DNA of 64,000 nt from Pseudoips prasinana. Taxonomy: Eukaryota; Arthropoda; Insecta; Lepidoptera; Nolidae. Both the position numbers and the translations under genes were made by a program. The notes beneath the pieces were generated by a model, which saw only the letters and a list, made by a program, of their open reading frames with translations, made no database searches and was not told the DNA's origin. Positions 56,733 to 64,000 of the stretch are shown here, in pieces (positions within the stretch are counted from its first letter, which is position 1; every line of letters starts with the position of its first letter). The stretch lies in assembly GCA_951640165.1 (NCBI GenBank), contig OX621257.1, positions 8,505,201-8,569,200 on the forward strand, in the 5' to 3' direction.

Positions 56733-57091
56733 AAAATAAGCTACCTAATCGTCCTCTCACTAATATAGACATCCAAAGGTATGCACGCAACATCCCTCAC
56801 TTTCGAGGAGTATACATGAAGGATCAGTTACCAAGGACGCCAAAACGGGTTGAATGTGGTGTTGTTAACTTGGCCGACTCTAAGAACGAAGGCACGCATT
56901 GGGTAGCTTATGTAAAAGTATGCAATTATTGTGAATATTTTGATAGCTTTGGAGATTTAAAACCTCCAATGGAATTAATGCGATATTTTAAGAATTGTAA
57001 TGTTTTTTATAATTATACAAGATATCAGAAATTCAACACTGTAAATTGTGGACACTTATGTTTAGAATATCTATGGAATTTTTGGAAATAA
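56729..57091 (+). CDS. PRO: Adenain-like cysteine protease (maturation protease)
   Basis: The C48-type protease that would cleave capsid proteins. The catalytic histidine is in GTHWVAYVK, the acidic residue in YFDSFGD and the cysteine in VNCGHLCLEY. The first in-frame ATG (56816) falls inside the conserved N-terminal region: the frame upstream (56729-56815, 29 codons with no stop or ATG) encodes the typical LPNRPLTNIDI and NIPHFRGVY blocks. The ORF is therefore drawn from the -1 frameshift junction, whose first codon is CTG. Counting from there the protein has 120 residues, short but usual for Polinton proteases. Alternatives are CTG initiation, splicing, or a lost start codon. Confidence 0.8.
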   Translation: MKNKLPNRPLTNIDIQRYARNIPHFRGVYMKDQLPRTPKRVECGVVNLADSKNEGTHWVAYVKVCNYCEYFDSFGDLKPPMELMRYFKNCNVFYNYTRYQKFNTVNCGHLCLEYLWNFWK

Positions 57092-57136
57092 AACGTATAA
57101 AACTTATGCTTTTCTTTTATTTGAATCATTTGCAAG

Positions 57137-57811
57137 ATGTCACTCACATTATCGATAACTGGAAACTCGTCAACTTTATCTACTTACTATCCTAACACGT
57201 TGCAACTATATGAACAGTATGAGTGTGCCTTATTGCATTTCGCAACATTTAATTCTATTCCAAACATTGACAAAACGAATAATAAGTTCTATTATGGTTC
57301 TAACGAAGTTATTGAAATACCTGACGGCACCTATGAATTGCAAGATATTAATGATTATTTAAAATCTGAAATGAAAGATGCATCAATCAAACTACAGTGC
57401 AATAACAATACTTTAAAAGCTGCTGTATATTGTACAAAAGACATAAATTTTAATAAAGAAGGTACGTTTAGGAATTTGTTAGGGTTTAATAAGCAGATCT
57501 TAAAAGCAAATAAATGGCATGTATCGCACTTTCCAGTCAACATTTTACCTACAACAGTGATCAGGATCGAATGTGATATTGTAAGCGGCTCGTACACAAA
57601 CGGAGAACCCAGTCACATTATCCACGAATTTGCTCTCAACGTGCCTCCCGGATATAGAATTATAGAAATCCCGAAAAACGCGATATACTTTCCAATTAAC
57701 CAAAACAACATTAGCTGTATACATATCAGGCTGTTAGATATAAATAACCGCTTAATCAATTTGCGCGGTGAAGAAGTGCAGCTGTATTTGCATCTCAGAA
57801 GAAAAAAATGA
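57137..57811 (+). CDS. mCP: Minor capsid (penton) protein, single jelly roll
   Basis: 224 residues. The N-terminal SLTLSITGNSSTLSTYY, the phrase IEIPDGTYELQDINDYL (about 53-70) and the C-terminal RLINLRGEEVQLYLHLRRKK are those of the Polinton/adintovirus penton-base homologue. Penton capsomers are expected at the capsid vertices. It is rich in beta-strand-forming sequence and has no membrane segment. The stop overlaps the start of the next ORF by ATGA (57808-57811). The frame is intact. Confidence 0.88.
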   Translation: MSLTLSITGNSSTLSTYYPNTLQLYEQYECALLHFATFNSIPNIDKTNNKFYYGSNEVIEIPDGTYELQDINDYLKSEMKDASIKLQCNNNTLKAAVYCTKDINFNKEGTFRNLLGFNKQILKANKWHVSHFPVNILPTTVIRIECDIVSGSYTNGEPSHIIHEFALNVPPGYRIIEIPKNAIYFPINQNNISCIHIRLLDINNRLINLRGEEVQLYLHLRRKK

Positions 57812-57957
57812 TTGACTACAATAAATATATGCATCAACAAATCAAAAATATCAGTCCCGCTCAAGCTTTCAACCAAATAAGAGCTCGCTCTAAGAAGAAA
57901 ATTAAATTAACTAAAGAAAACAAGGCATTTCTCAAAGCGATCGGTTTGCTAAAATGA
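57808..57957 (+). CDS. 49-residue basic protein in an ATGA-coupled chain
   Basis: Starts at ATG 57808, overlapping the penton stop as ATGA, and ends in TGA 57955-57957, itself overlapping the major capsid start as ATGA. It encodes MIDYNKYMHQ, then a basic middle (RARSKKKIKL) and a hydrophobic end (AFLKAIGLLK). It contains 11 lysine or arginine residues in 49. Both junctions being ATGA, and the frame being open exactly between the two structural genes, support a real gene. I do not recognise its function. A small virion or DNA-condensing protein is only a guess. Confidence 0.75.
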   Translation: MIDYNKYMHQQIKNISPAQAFNQIRARSKKKIKLTKENKAFLKAIGLLK

Positions 57958-59168
57958 ATATCTTAGACGTTTTATCTGCTCCGACTTATGACAACACTGT
58001 TGAAGGAATCGAATTTCATTCTTACAAGCCCTACGTAACTAGTTTCAATAGAAACGATGAAATCCGCATACCTATTAACCAACAGGACTTGTATATACTT
58101 CCCTCAGCTAGTACCTTGTATTTGGAAGGAACTGTTGTCGTAAGTAAAAAGGATATGAAAGAGAAAGCCACTAGTGTTAATTTTACGAATAATGCTCTAC
58201 TCTACTTATTCCAAGATATAAGATATGAGCTGAATGGAGTGGAAATTGATAGAATAAAAAACGCTGGCATAACTACCACCATGAAATCGTTAATATCAAT
58301 GAGTGAAGGTGAATCAAAGATAGCCAATGCATGGGGCTGGAATATCGATGGAATAAAAAATATTAATGGGGGTAGTTTTTCTGCTTCTATACCCCTCTGT
58401 AACATTATCGGTTTTGCAGAAGATTTCAAGAAAGTCGTGATAAATAGTAGGCACGAACTGATATTGCTACGAAGTAACACTAATCTGAATGCTGTGAAAC
58501 TTAACACCGGGGAATTTGTAGACGACGTTCAGATAAATAAAATCATCTGGCGTGTACCGCATGTTAAAGTATCCGACAAAGAAAAAATAAGTTTGCTAAA
58601 ACTGTTAGAAAAAGATCGACCACTCCAGATGATATTCAGAAATTGGGATCTGTACGAATATCCAGCTTTACCTAAAACTACAAAACATACCTGGTCTATC
58701 AAAACTTCCTCACAAATAGAGAAACCAAGATACATAATTATAGGTCTACAAACAAATAGAAAAAACAATTCAAGTTCTGATATGTCCCAGTTCGATCACT
58801 GTCATGTTCGTGACGTTAGAGTATACTTAAACTCAACTTACTTCCCGTATGAAAACCTAAATGTCAGCTTCGCGAATAACAGAATCGCTTTATTATACGA
58901 GCAATACATCAGATTTCAACAGTCTTATTACGGACGTCGCTCGGAACCCTTATTAAGTGAGAAACAATTCAAAGATTTGGCGCCGCTATTTGTCATAGAT
59001 TGCTCTAGACAAGCTGATAATGTAAAGACAGGTCCTATTGTGGATGTAAGAGTGGAAATTGAGAGTGATTCCGATATACCAGATCAAACTTCTGCATACT
59101 GTCTTATATTGAACGACTGCATAATTGAGTACAAGCCATTGAGTAATACTGTGAGAAAAATATCATGA
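57954..59168 (+). CDS. MCP: Major capsid protein, double jelly roll
   Basis: 404 residues, the hexon-like coat protein of Polintons. Recognisable blocks are the N-terminal FHSYKPYVTSFNRNDEIRIP (about 21-40), YLFQDIRYELNGVEIDR (about 84-100, the family's most conserved segment) and a late beta-rich domain (about 290-400). Polinton major capsids are usually longer (about 450 to 650 residues), so this is on the short side. Starts inside the stop of the 49-residue ORF and its own stop is overlapped by the next ORF. The frame is free of stops or frameshifts. Confidence 0.9.
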   Translation: MNILDVLSAPTYDNTVEGIEFHSYKPYVTSFNRNDEIRIPINQQDLYILPSASTLYLEGTVVVSKKDMKEKATSVNFTNNALLYLFQDIRYELNGVEIDRIKNAGITTTMKSLISMSEGESKIANAWGWNIDGIKNINGGSFSASIPLCNIIGFAEDFKKVVINSRHELILLRSNTNLNAVKLNTGEFVDDVQINKIIWRVPHVKVSDKEKISLLKLLEKDRPLQMIFRNWDLYEYPALPKTTKHTWSIKTSSQIEKPRYIIIGLQTNRKNNSSSDMSQFDHCHVRDVRVYLNSTYFPYENLNVSFANNRIALLYEQYIRFQQSYYGRRSEPLLSEKQFKDLAPLFVIDCSRQADNVKTGPIVDVRVEIESDSDIPDQTSAYCLILNDCIIEYKPLSNTVRKIS

Positions 59169-59641
59169 ATCCGAATACTATTATTTTAGATGTTCAAGGG
59201 TTTAAAGACCTGAACAATAATTTTATAATAAAAGAATTAGCTTTTGCAAGTCGTGATTATACGCAAACATTTTTAATAAAACCGCCATACTTGTTTAAAT
59301 ACTTAACAAGTGACGAAAAGAGACAAGTTAAATGGTTGGAAAGAAATAGAGGTATTTATTGGAATGAAGGATATATTGACTATAGAGAATTTCGGCGTAT
59401 AATCGTTCCATATCTAGAAAATAAGGAAATTATTGTAAATGGTTTGGAGAAGGTGAATTGGATAAAGGAACTGTGTGTGAATTGTAAAGTATCAGACCTT
59501 GGTACAGAACAATGTCTTAGTTTCTCTGTTTTGCATAAAAAATACTGTGAAGGAAGATCTAATTTTAATTGTAATAAACATCTAAAGCAATGTGCTCTTA
59601 AAAATGTGCTTTGTTTAAGGAAATATTTAGAATGGGTATAA
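59165..59641 (+). CDS. 158-residue protein after the capsid gene, function unknown
   Basis: Starts at ATG 59165, overlapping the capsid TGA (ATGA). The N-terminus reads IILDVQGFKDLNNNFIIKEL, then FLIKPPYLFKYL. This strand-loop pattern with D-x-Q is reminiscent of the first exonuclease-like motif of RNase H folds, but the usual second acidic residue is Q and no second or third motif is evident, so nuclease activity is doubtful. The C-terminal third has several cysteines (LCVNCK, KYCEGRSNFNCNK, QCALKNVLC) that could bind a metal. Similar frames occur next to Polinton capsid genes as far as I recall. Followed by AATAAA at 59695. Confidence 0.7.
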   Translation: MNPNTIILDVQGFKDLNNNFIIKELAFASRDYTQTFLIKPPYLFKYLTSDEKRQVKWLERNRGIYWNEGYIDYREFRRIIVPYLENKEIIVNGLEKVNWIKELCVNCKVSDLGTEQCLSFSVLHKKYCEGRSNFNCNKHLKQCALKNVLCLRKYLEWV

Positions 59642-59694
59642 ATGTATGTACTCATATGTGTAATGTATTTAGATTATTGGTTTTAAGGTTTTTA

Positions 59695-59729
59695 AATAAA
59701 AATCAAAATAATGTAAATTTGCTTTTATT
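59695..59729. terminator. Convergent polyadenylation signals
   Basis: A plus-strand AATAAA (59695-59700) follows the capsid block, and a minus-strand AATAAA (59724-59729) follows the small spliced gene. They are 23 bp apart, marking where the two transcription units meet. Confidence 0.7.
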
Positions 59730-59833
59730 TTGTTAAACACCCCCACGCTACTCCACAAATAACACAACCTAATACAAAATTAAATAAAAACATCATAATG
59801 AAAATACAAATATTAACTACTTTACAAAAATGG

Positions 59834-60427
59834 TTAATAAAAGTCAGTACCTATTAAAGATTTTGATATTTTCTTAACTAAAGACTCAGTTTCGTCCATA
59901 ACACTGTCGATGGGATCTTGAACAATATATTGAGCGTTTATAATAACGTTTTCACTGTCACTATCACTGTCTATGGTTTGAGGATTGTTGTTACACAGAT
60001 CTACCACTGAAATTTTTATTAACTTAATCCCTTTTCGATGTAGTCGACTCATAACGAAGGATTTTGTAGGATTTTGCTTTATCGATTTTTCCCTGCACCG
60101 TTGTTTTGGTTTTTTATCTTTCGTGACTTGTTTGCTTTGCCCGGGTTCACTGCGAAACATCTCGGAGAATCCCTCGTAAGGATTCTGAGCATACTGGCTG
60201 AATACAATCTCGGTGTCAGAATTCTGGAACAAAATATAAACACAATTTATACCACTATTCCGCTAGTATAGCGTTTTAATTGGGTTTTCAATCGAGAAAG
60301 TCTAGATTTACTTTAGATTAGTGACAAAAGGCTCTGGAAAAATGCAACACAACACAGCTGCGAACACAATCTCTAATTATAAAACAATCATAAAAAAACG
60401 AATTAAAAATATTTTACTCACCGACAT
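59834..60427 (-). CDS. Two-exon Polinton gene of unknown function
   Basis: Exon 2 (60223-59834) is a 129-codon open frame with no ATG near its start. It begins at a good acceptor (tttatattttgttccag). Upstream, ATGTCG at 60427-60422 is followed by an exact donor, GTGAGT, at 60421. The 198-bp intron (60421-60224) joins in phase 0 and supplies the start codon, giving 131 residues. The protein has a lysine/arginine-rich stretch (KDKKPKQRCREKSIK) and a serine/aspartate-rich stretch (DSDSDSEN). No recognised domain. It is on the same strand as the polymerase and downstream of it. The splice model is inferred from sequence only. Confidence 0.65.
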
Positions 60428-60429
60428 GA

Positions 60430-60890
60430 TAACTTTTGATGGAAGTTAAGAAAATATTAAACAGGTGTTCGCGCCGAATAATATTTCGTAAATGATGACA
60501 AAATAACTAAATAATTACAAGTCATACTAATATTGTCAACTAAGCGTTTGTGTCTCAAGACTAAGGCCAATGAACTGCAACGTAGGTAACACTTATACAA
60601 TGACAAACAACGCCTTGTAAGCATGTTACTTAATCGTAAAACGTTAGTTATTCGAAAATCAACCTTATGATGCATGGTATTTTAGGTGCATAGTGAGATA
60701 ACTGCAATCAGTGTTAACTTTGTTTACTGATTTTAAAAGTGTAATGATATTTTGAAATAAACAGGATTTCAGAAATAAAACAAGTCAATAATTATAATAA
60801 TTCACACTTTATTTCATTTTTTGTATAATATTAACATTTATTATTTCCTAAAACTAAACTATGAGTAGGTAACACTTAACTTAAAATTAT
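60430..60890. other. Intergenic region between the spliced gene and the polymerase
   Basis: No ORF of note. It holds the upstream region of the spliced gene and polyadenylation signals for the polymerase (minus-strand AATAAA near 60837-60842 and 60807-60812). Confidence 0.5.
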
Positions 60891-60892
60891 GA

Positions 60893-63800
60893 TCAAAGTA
60901 ATTCATTCTTAAAAATAAATGCATGCCCCCAGGCTCGGGTTGATATTTGATCCACAGATATCGATCGTTTGTCATCATTTCTAGATAAAGCAACTTTGTT
61001 GACAGTCCGAGTAAATATTTCGTGCTTTATTGATTTAAACATATTATTTTTTCTCCGGATTACTCCACCATTAAATAAAATGGTTTCATAGTCTGATAAG
61101 TTTAAATCCCTGACCACGCATGATTTTACTCCTTTTGCTTTTTTAATGATACTATTAGGGGTTCTTATAGAGTAAAGTTTCGATCTCAAACCAACAAAAT
61201 CAGTAATATATTTTCCTCCCATTTCATCTTTAAAGAGACCGGGAACCTTTTTATTTTTTAGCGGTATCTGTAAATCATTTGTGATTTCATAGTTACTGCT
61301 GTCAAAATATTGTAAAAAATTATATTTCAAATCATTGTAAAAATCGTTGGTGTATATTTTATAGACAAAGGAATCGGTATCTGTGTAACATAGCTGCACT
61401 CGATCTTTATAAAAAGGCTTTACAATATTGTAATGAAAGTAATACATGTGTGCTTTTGAAAGTTCTAATACAGCGAAACCTATGTATATAGGTTTATCTA
61501 AAATAATTTGATCAGGTTTCATTTGTATTGCAACTAAATTTTCTGATAAAATAGATGCACTGTGGAAATAGGGGTTGGCTATAAGTTTCTCAGCGGATAT
61601 AAATTTCTTAGTTCGATTGGACTGATCGCACCATTGATTAACTAAATGTACGGTTACTCTATTTTCAGTATTTTCTAATGTTTTTCCAAAAACACTGTTA
61701 TTTAATAACTTAAAAAAGTCTTGTTCGAAGGAACTTTTTGCTTTCTGTCTTAATTGAGTATTTAACTCTATGTACTGTTTTAAATATGGACTCTGTCTAA
61801 AAGTAATTGCTCTATGAATTTTACGTAATATTAAACCATGTTCTAAACATTTTTTTAAATGAACGTAGTGAATCACATAGTTGTACTTATTATACAAATT
61901 TGCTATTAATTTCTTTGTTTTACCTCCCGGGGGTACACATTTTTCGGGACAAAATGGTAAGTCATTATGGTCATTATGTAAATGCTCGGGATACAATAGA
62001 TCGACTTCTAATATGAAGCCCCAGTTTGCGTTATCCTCTATAGTGGTAACATTAAAATTTGCTAATTCGTTATCACTTAAAAATCTGAAACTAGAGTATG
62101 GTAAATACTGACACATGCTAAAACCGTAAAGATTATTACAATCTAAATATACTATGAAACTCTCAGGTTGTGATGGATTATATTCAGGCATGTATTTGTG
62201 ATTGGCTCTAGCATGCCGATGGGAACACATGCACAAACCGCCGCGTATACCGCTTTGTATCATTCTGATGATAGCTAAGTCCGACACGAGTTCTAACTGA
62301 ACGCCCGTTTTTAGCAACATTGCATCGAAAGATAAACTAGGTGCAGTAATGTAAAACGCCGGGTCAAGACTGTAATATTGTTTACAGGTTTTCCGAAAAT
62401 TTTGAAATATGTCTGTTAACAAAAGCACATCCGTTTTTAAGTATAGATCCGTATACTCGCCGAGGTTATTAATATTGAATTCAGCCCAAACAGCCTGTGC
62501 GTGATTATAATCCTCATCTGTAATGTCTTCGTTAGTCAAATAATTATAAAAATTACCCTTAGACGGCAATGATTTTTGATCGTAACATTTCCAATTGGTC
62601 ATGTAATCATAAGGATATATACCTTTTCTTGTCAATAAATTAAACTGTCTGTCTTTAGAAAAATGAAATCGAAGATTAACAAAATCTTCCACCTGCAATG
62701 TTTTAGCGAGCTTGTCTAAACTTGTCCCTAAAAAGTTGAATGAATCTAAAAATCTTATACAAATAAACTCATTATCAGCAATAGGAATAAATTTGGTGAA
62801 TGCGACGTATTTTTCTTTAGTCTTAGGGATTATTTTAATTGGACCTGGAATTTCGCCTAACTTTTTTATAAATAAATGACAATCGTACCCGGATAAATTG
62901 TGAAAAAATATTGGTATAAATTTTGGTACTTTATGTTGCAAATTACAGTGTCGATGTGCTGCACCTCGATACAGGCCTGTAATATGACAATGATCTCTTA
63001 CTTTATCGGTCAAGAGTAAATTGTCGCAAATATGACACCTAACGGCACGTTTGAACTCTAGAGAATTGTCATCAGTGAATATCATAGGCTCGCTTTTGGA
63101 TATAATCTGATGTATTTGTTTTACATCCTCAGTAAGAAAATTTATAAATTTTGAAACACAATCATTGCCGCGATAACTTCTATAGCCTTCAACGCTATCA
63201 TTTTTATTTGATGACACGACATTGTAAGCGAATGCAGCCGGCACGTGGCGTTTAGAGTATGACGTATTAGCGGTGTTGAAATCATCGTCGTAAATGGGTT
63301 CAAGTAACGTTTCGAAATCAGCGTATATGACGAATGGAATGTTTTGTTTCCTATCATAATTTTTAAATTTTAAAAATGAACCTTGTTCTGGTAAAACTGT
63401 GACGATCCCCCCACACAAGTGGGATTCAATTTGACTAAGCGTTGGAAAAAACAATAAACAAGTTTCACAGAAATATAGTTTACCATGATGTTTGGTCATC
63501 TGATTTCTAACTAAACGAGATAAATCTTTGATAAGACAGTAATGAGAATTATTATTGTTTTCTATAAACAGTAGATGGATACTTTTATTAGACTTATTAT
63601 TCAACGTTTTATAAAGCGGTCCAATAATTGTCTTCTCGTTTTTTAAACCATACACATATATATTAACAGAAGGATTATTTTTCTCAAAGATAGCTATGTC
63701 CGAAAATGTGATTGGAAATGTCAAATTATTAACATTCAAAACATCCTGAAAGCGGGGATAAGACGAAATCCTATCGGGATGTCTATTTGTGGGGTACAAT

Positions 63801-64000
63801 GCCGCCACAACACACCACAAAAAGCAATACTCATCATTGTTCCGAATATTCAAACAAGCTCTTTTACTTTTTATGAATTTCGGCAAAGTTAAAAATTTAG
63901 ATCCGCTGAGAGGTTGATATTTATTAATATTTAATTCTAAATGTGAATTGCATAAAAAAGTCCAACCACTATCCCTTTCCTCAAATTCTTCAATTTTTTT
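60893..64000 (-). CDS. POLB: Protein-primed family B DNA polymerase, 5' end beyond the window
   Basis: At least 1036 residues; the frame is still open at the right edge, and the TTG at 63886 is not the true start. Residues below count from that TTG. It contains a N-terminal block (NNDEYCFLWCVVAALYP), a zinc-finger-like C-x2-C...H-x-C (about 140-158), the exonuclease motif DFE at 190-192 (YADFETLL) and a second motif NLSGYD at 330-335. Between them is a C-x2-C...DHCHITGLYRGAAHRHCN segment (284-314) resembling an endonuclease VII-type zinc/HNH region. The polymerase palm follows: DCNNLYG at 582-588, KLLNNSVFG at 726-734 and YTDTDSF at 834-840. It would replicate element DNA using a terminal protein. 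It ends 7 aa after FIFK with no disruption. Confidence 0.95.
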   Translation of the reverse strand, partial: KKIEEFEERDSGWTFLCNSHLELNINKYQPLSGSKFLTLPKFIKSKRACLNIRNNDEYCFLWCVVAALYPTNRHPDRISSYPRFQDVLNVNNLTFPITFSDIAIFEKNNPSVNIYVYGLKNEKTIIGPLYKTLNNKSNKSIHLLFIENNNNSHYCLIKDLSRLVRNQMTKHHGKLYFCETCLLFFPTLSQIESHLCGGIVTVLPEQGSFLKFKNYDRKQNIPFVIYADFETLLEPIYDDDFNTANTSYSKRHVPAAFAYNVVSSNKNDSVEGYRSYRGNDCVSKFINFLTEDVKQIHQIISKSEPMIFTDDNSLEFKRAVRCHICDNLLLTDKVRDHCHITGLYRGAAHRHCNLQHKVPKFIPIFFHNLSGYDCHLFIKKLGEIPGPIKIIPKTKEKYVAFTKFIPIADNEFICIRFLDSFNFLGTSLDKLAKTLQVEDFVNLRFHFSKDRQFNLLTRKGIYPYDYMTNWKCYDQKSLPSKGNFYNYLTNEDITDEDYNHAQAVWAEFNINNLGEYTDLYLKTDVLLLTDIFQNFRKTCKQYYSLDPAFYITAPSLSFDAMLLKTGVQLELVSDLAIIRMIQSGIRGGLCMCSHRHARANHKYMPEYNPSQPESFIVYLDCNNLYGFSMCQYLPYSSFRFLSDNELANFNVTTIEDNANWGFILEVDLLYPEHLHNDHNDLPFCPEKCVPPGGKTKKLIANLYNKYNYVIHYVHLKKCLEHGLILRKIHRAITFRQSPYLKQYIELNTQLRQKAKSSFEQDFFKLLNNSVFGKTLENTENRVTVHLVNQWCDQSNRTKKFISAEKLIANPYFHSASILSENLVAIQMKPDQIILDKPIYIGFAVLELSKAHMYYFHYNIVKPFYKDRVQLCYTDTDSFVYKIYTNDFYNDLKYNFLQYFDSSNYEITNDLQIPLKNKKVPGLFKDEMGGKYITDFVGLRSKLYSIRTPNSIIKKAKGVKSCVVRDLNLSDYETILFNGGVIRRKNNMFKSIKHEIFTRTVNKVALSRNDDKRSISVDQISTRAWGHAFIFKNELL

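Larger units (their letters stand above)
52452..64000. mobile_element. Polinton/Maverick (adintovirus-like) element, left part
   Basis: Presence together of a packaging ATPase, retroviral-type integrase, adenain-type protease, jelly-roll minor and major capsid proteins and protein-primed DNA polymerase defines this class. All frames are open. The left limit is approximate (drawn near the start of the palindrome) and the right end lies outside the window. The TIRs and the usual 6-bp target duplication were not seen. Confidence 0.93.

Noticed and set aside
59165..59641. Active DnaQ-type exonuclease
   Set aside because: Only one weak motif is present and the expected acidic residue is Q.
63884..63886. 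TTG as the start codon of the DNA polymerase
   Set aside because: The frame continues open to the window edge with residues expected in the N-terminal region, so the true start is outside.

Overview
The window looks like a stretch of an insect, most probably lepidopteran, genome. It is AT-rich, and from about 1 to 52400 almost every recognisable sequence is a transposable element: tRNA-headed SINEs, a 5S-rRNA-like SINE, Helitron-like copies with the compact Lep1-type ends, RTE-like LINE 3' ends, three mariner copies and many small inverted-repeat (MITE) elements. The taxon is inferred from this repeat style; no species marker is visible.

One host gene can be supported in this part. A signal-peptide exon (8865-8933) behind a TATA/initiator promoter ends in a clean GTGAGT donor. 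A second exon (43543-43703), with good acceptor and donor sites and in compatible phase, carries the cysteine-pair/DUF1676 signature of the Osiris family. If they belong together, intron 1 is about 34.6 kb and is filled by the mobile elements listed here; the remaining exons were not recognised in the window.

From about 52450 to the right edge lies a Polinton/Maverick (adintovirus-like) element. On the + strand, in order: packaging ATPase, a conserved unknown protein, a small fibre-like protein with a 21-residue duplication, a retroviral-type integrase with chromodomain, a phospholipase A2 protein with a pVI-like tail, an adenain-type cysteine protease, the single-jelly-roll minor capsid (penton) protein, a 49-residue ORF, the major capsid protein, and a 158-residue unknown. 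On the - strand, converging on them, are a small two-exon gene and the protein-primed family B DNA polymerase, which runs off the right edge. No ORF of this block shows an internal stop or frameshift, so it may be young or recently active. Its far terminus, and so its terminal inverted repeats and target duplication, are not in the window.

The most interesting signals are in the Polinton. The protease has no AUG ahead of its conserved N-terminal block, but a perfect -1 slippery heptamer (A AAA AAC, 56723-56729) sits in frame directly before the stop of the phospholipase gene and opens into exactly the protease frame. The penton, 49-residue ORF, major capsid and 158-residue ORF are chained by three ATGA overlaps, and fibre and integrase by TAATG, which suggests polycistronic capsid mRNAs using frameshifting and termination-reinitiation. 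Other clear results are a 5'-truncated LINE insertion with 25 cytosines at its 5' junction and a perfect 11-bp target duplication, and a MITE whose empty site is preserved in a nearby duplicate.
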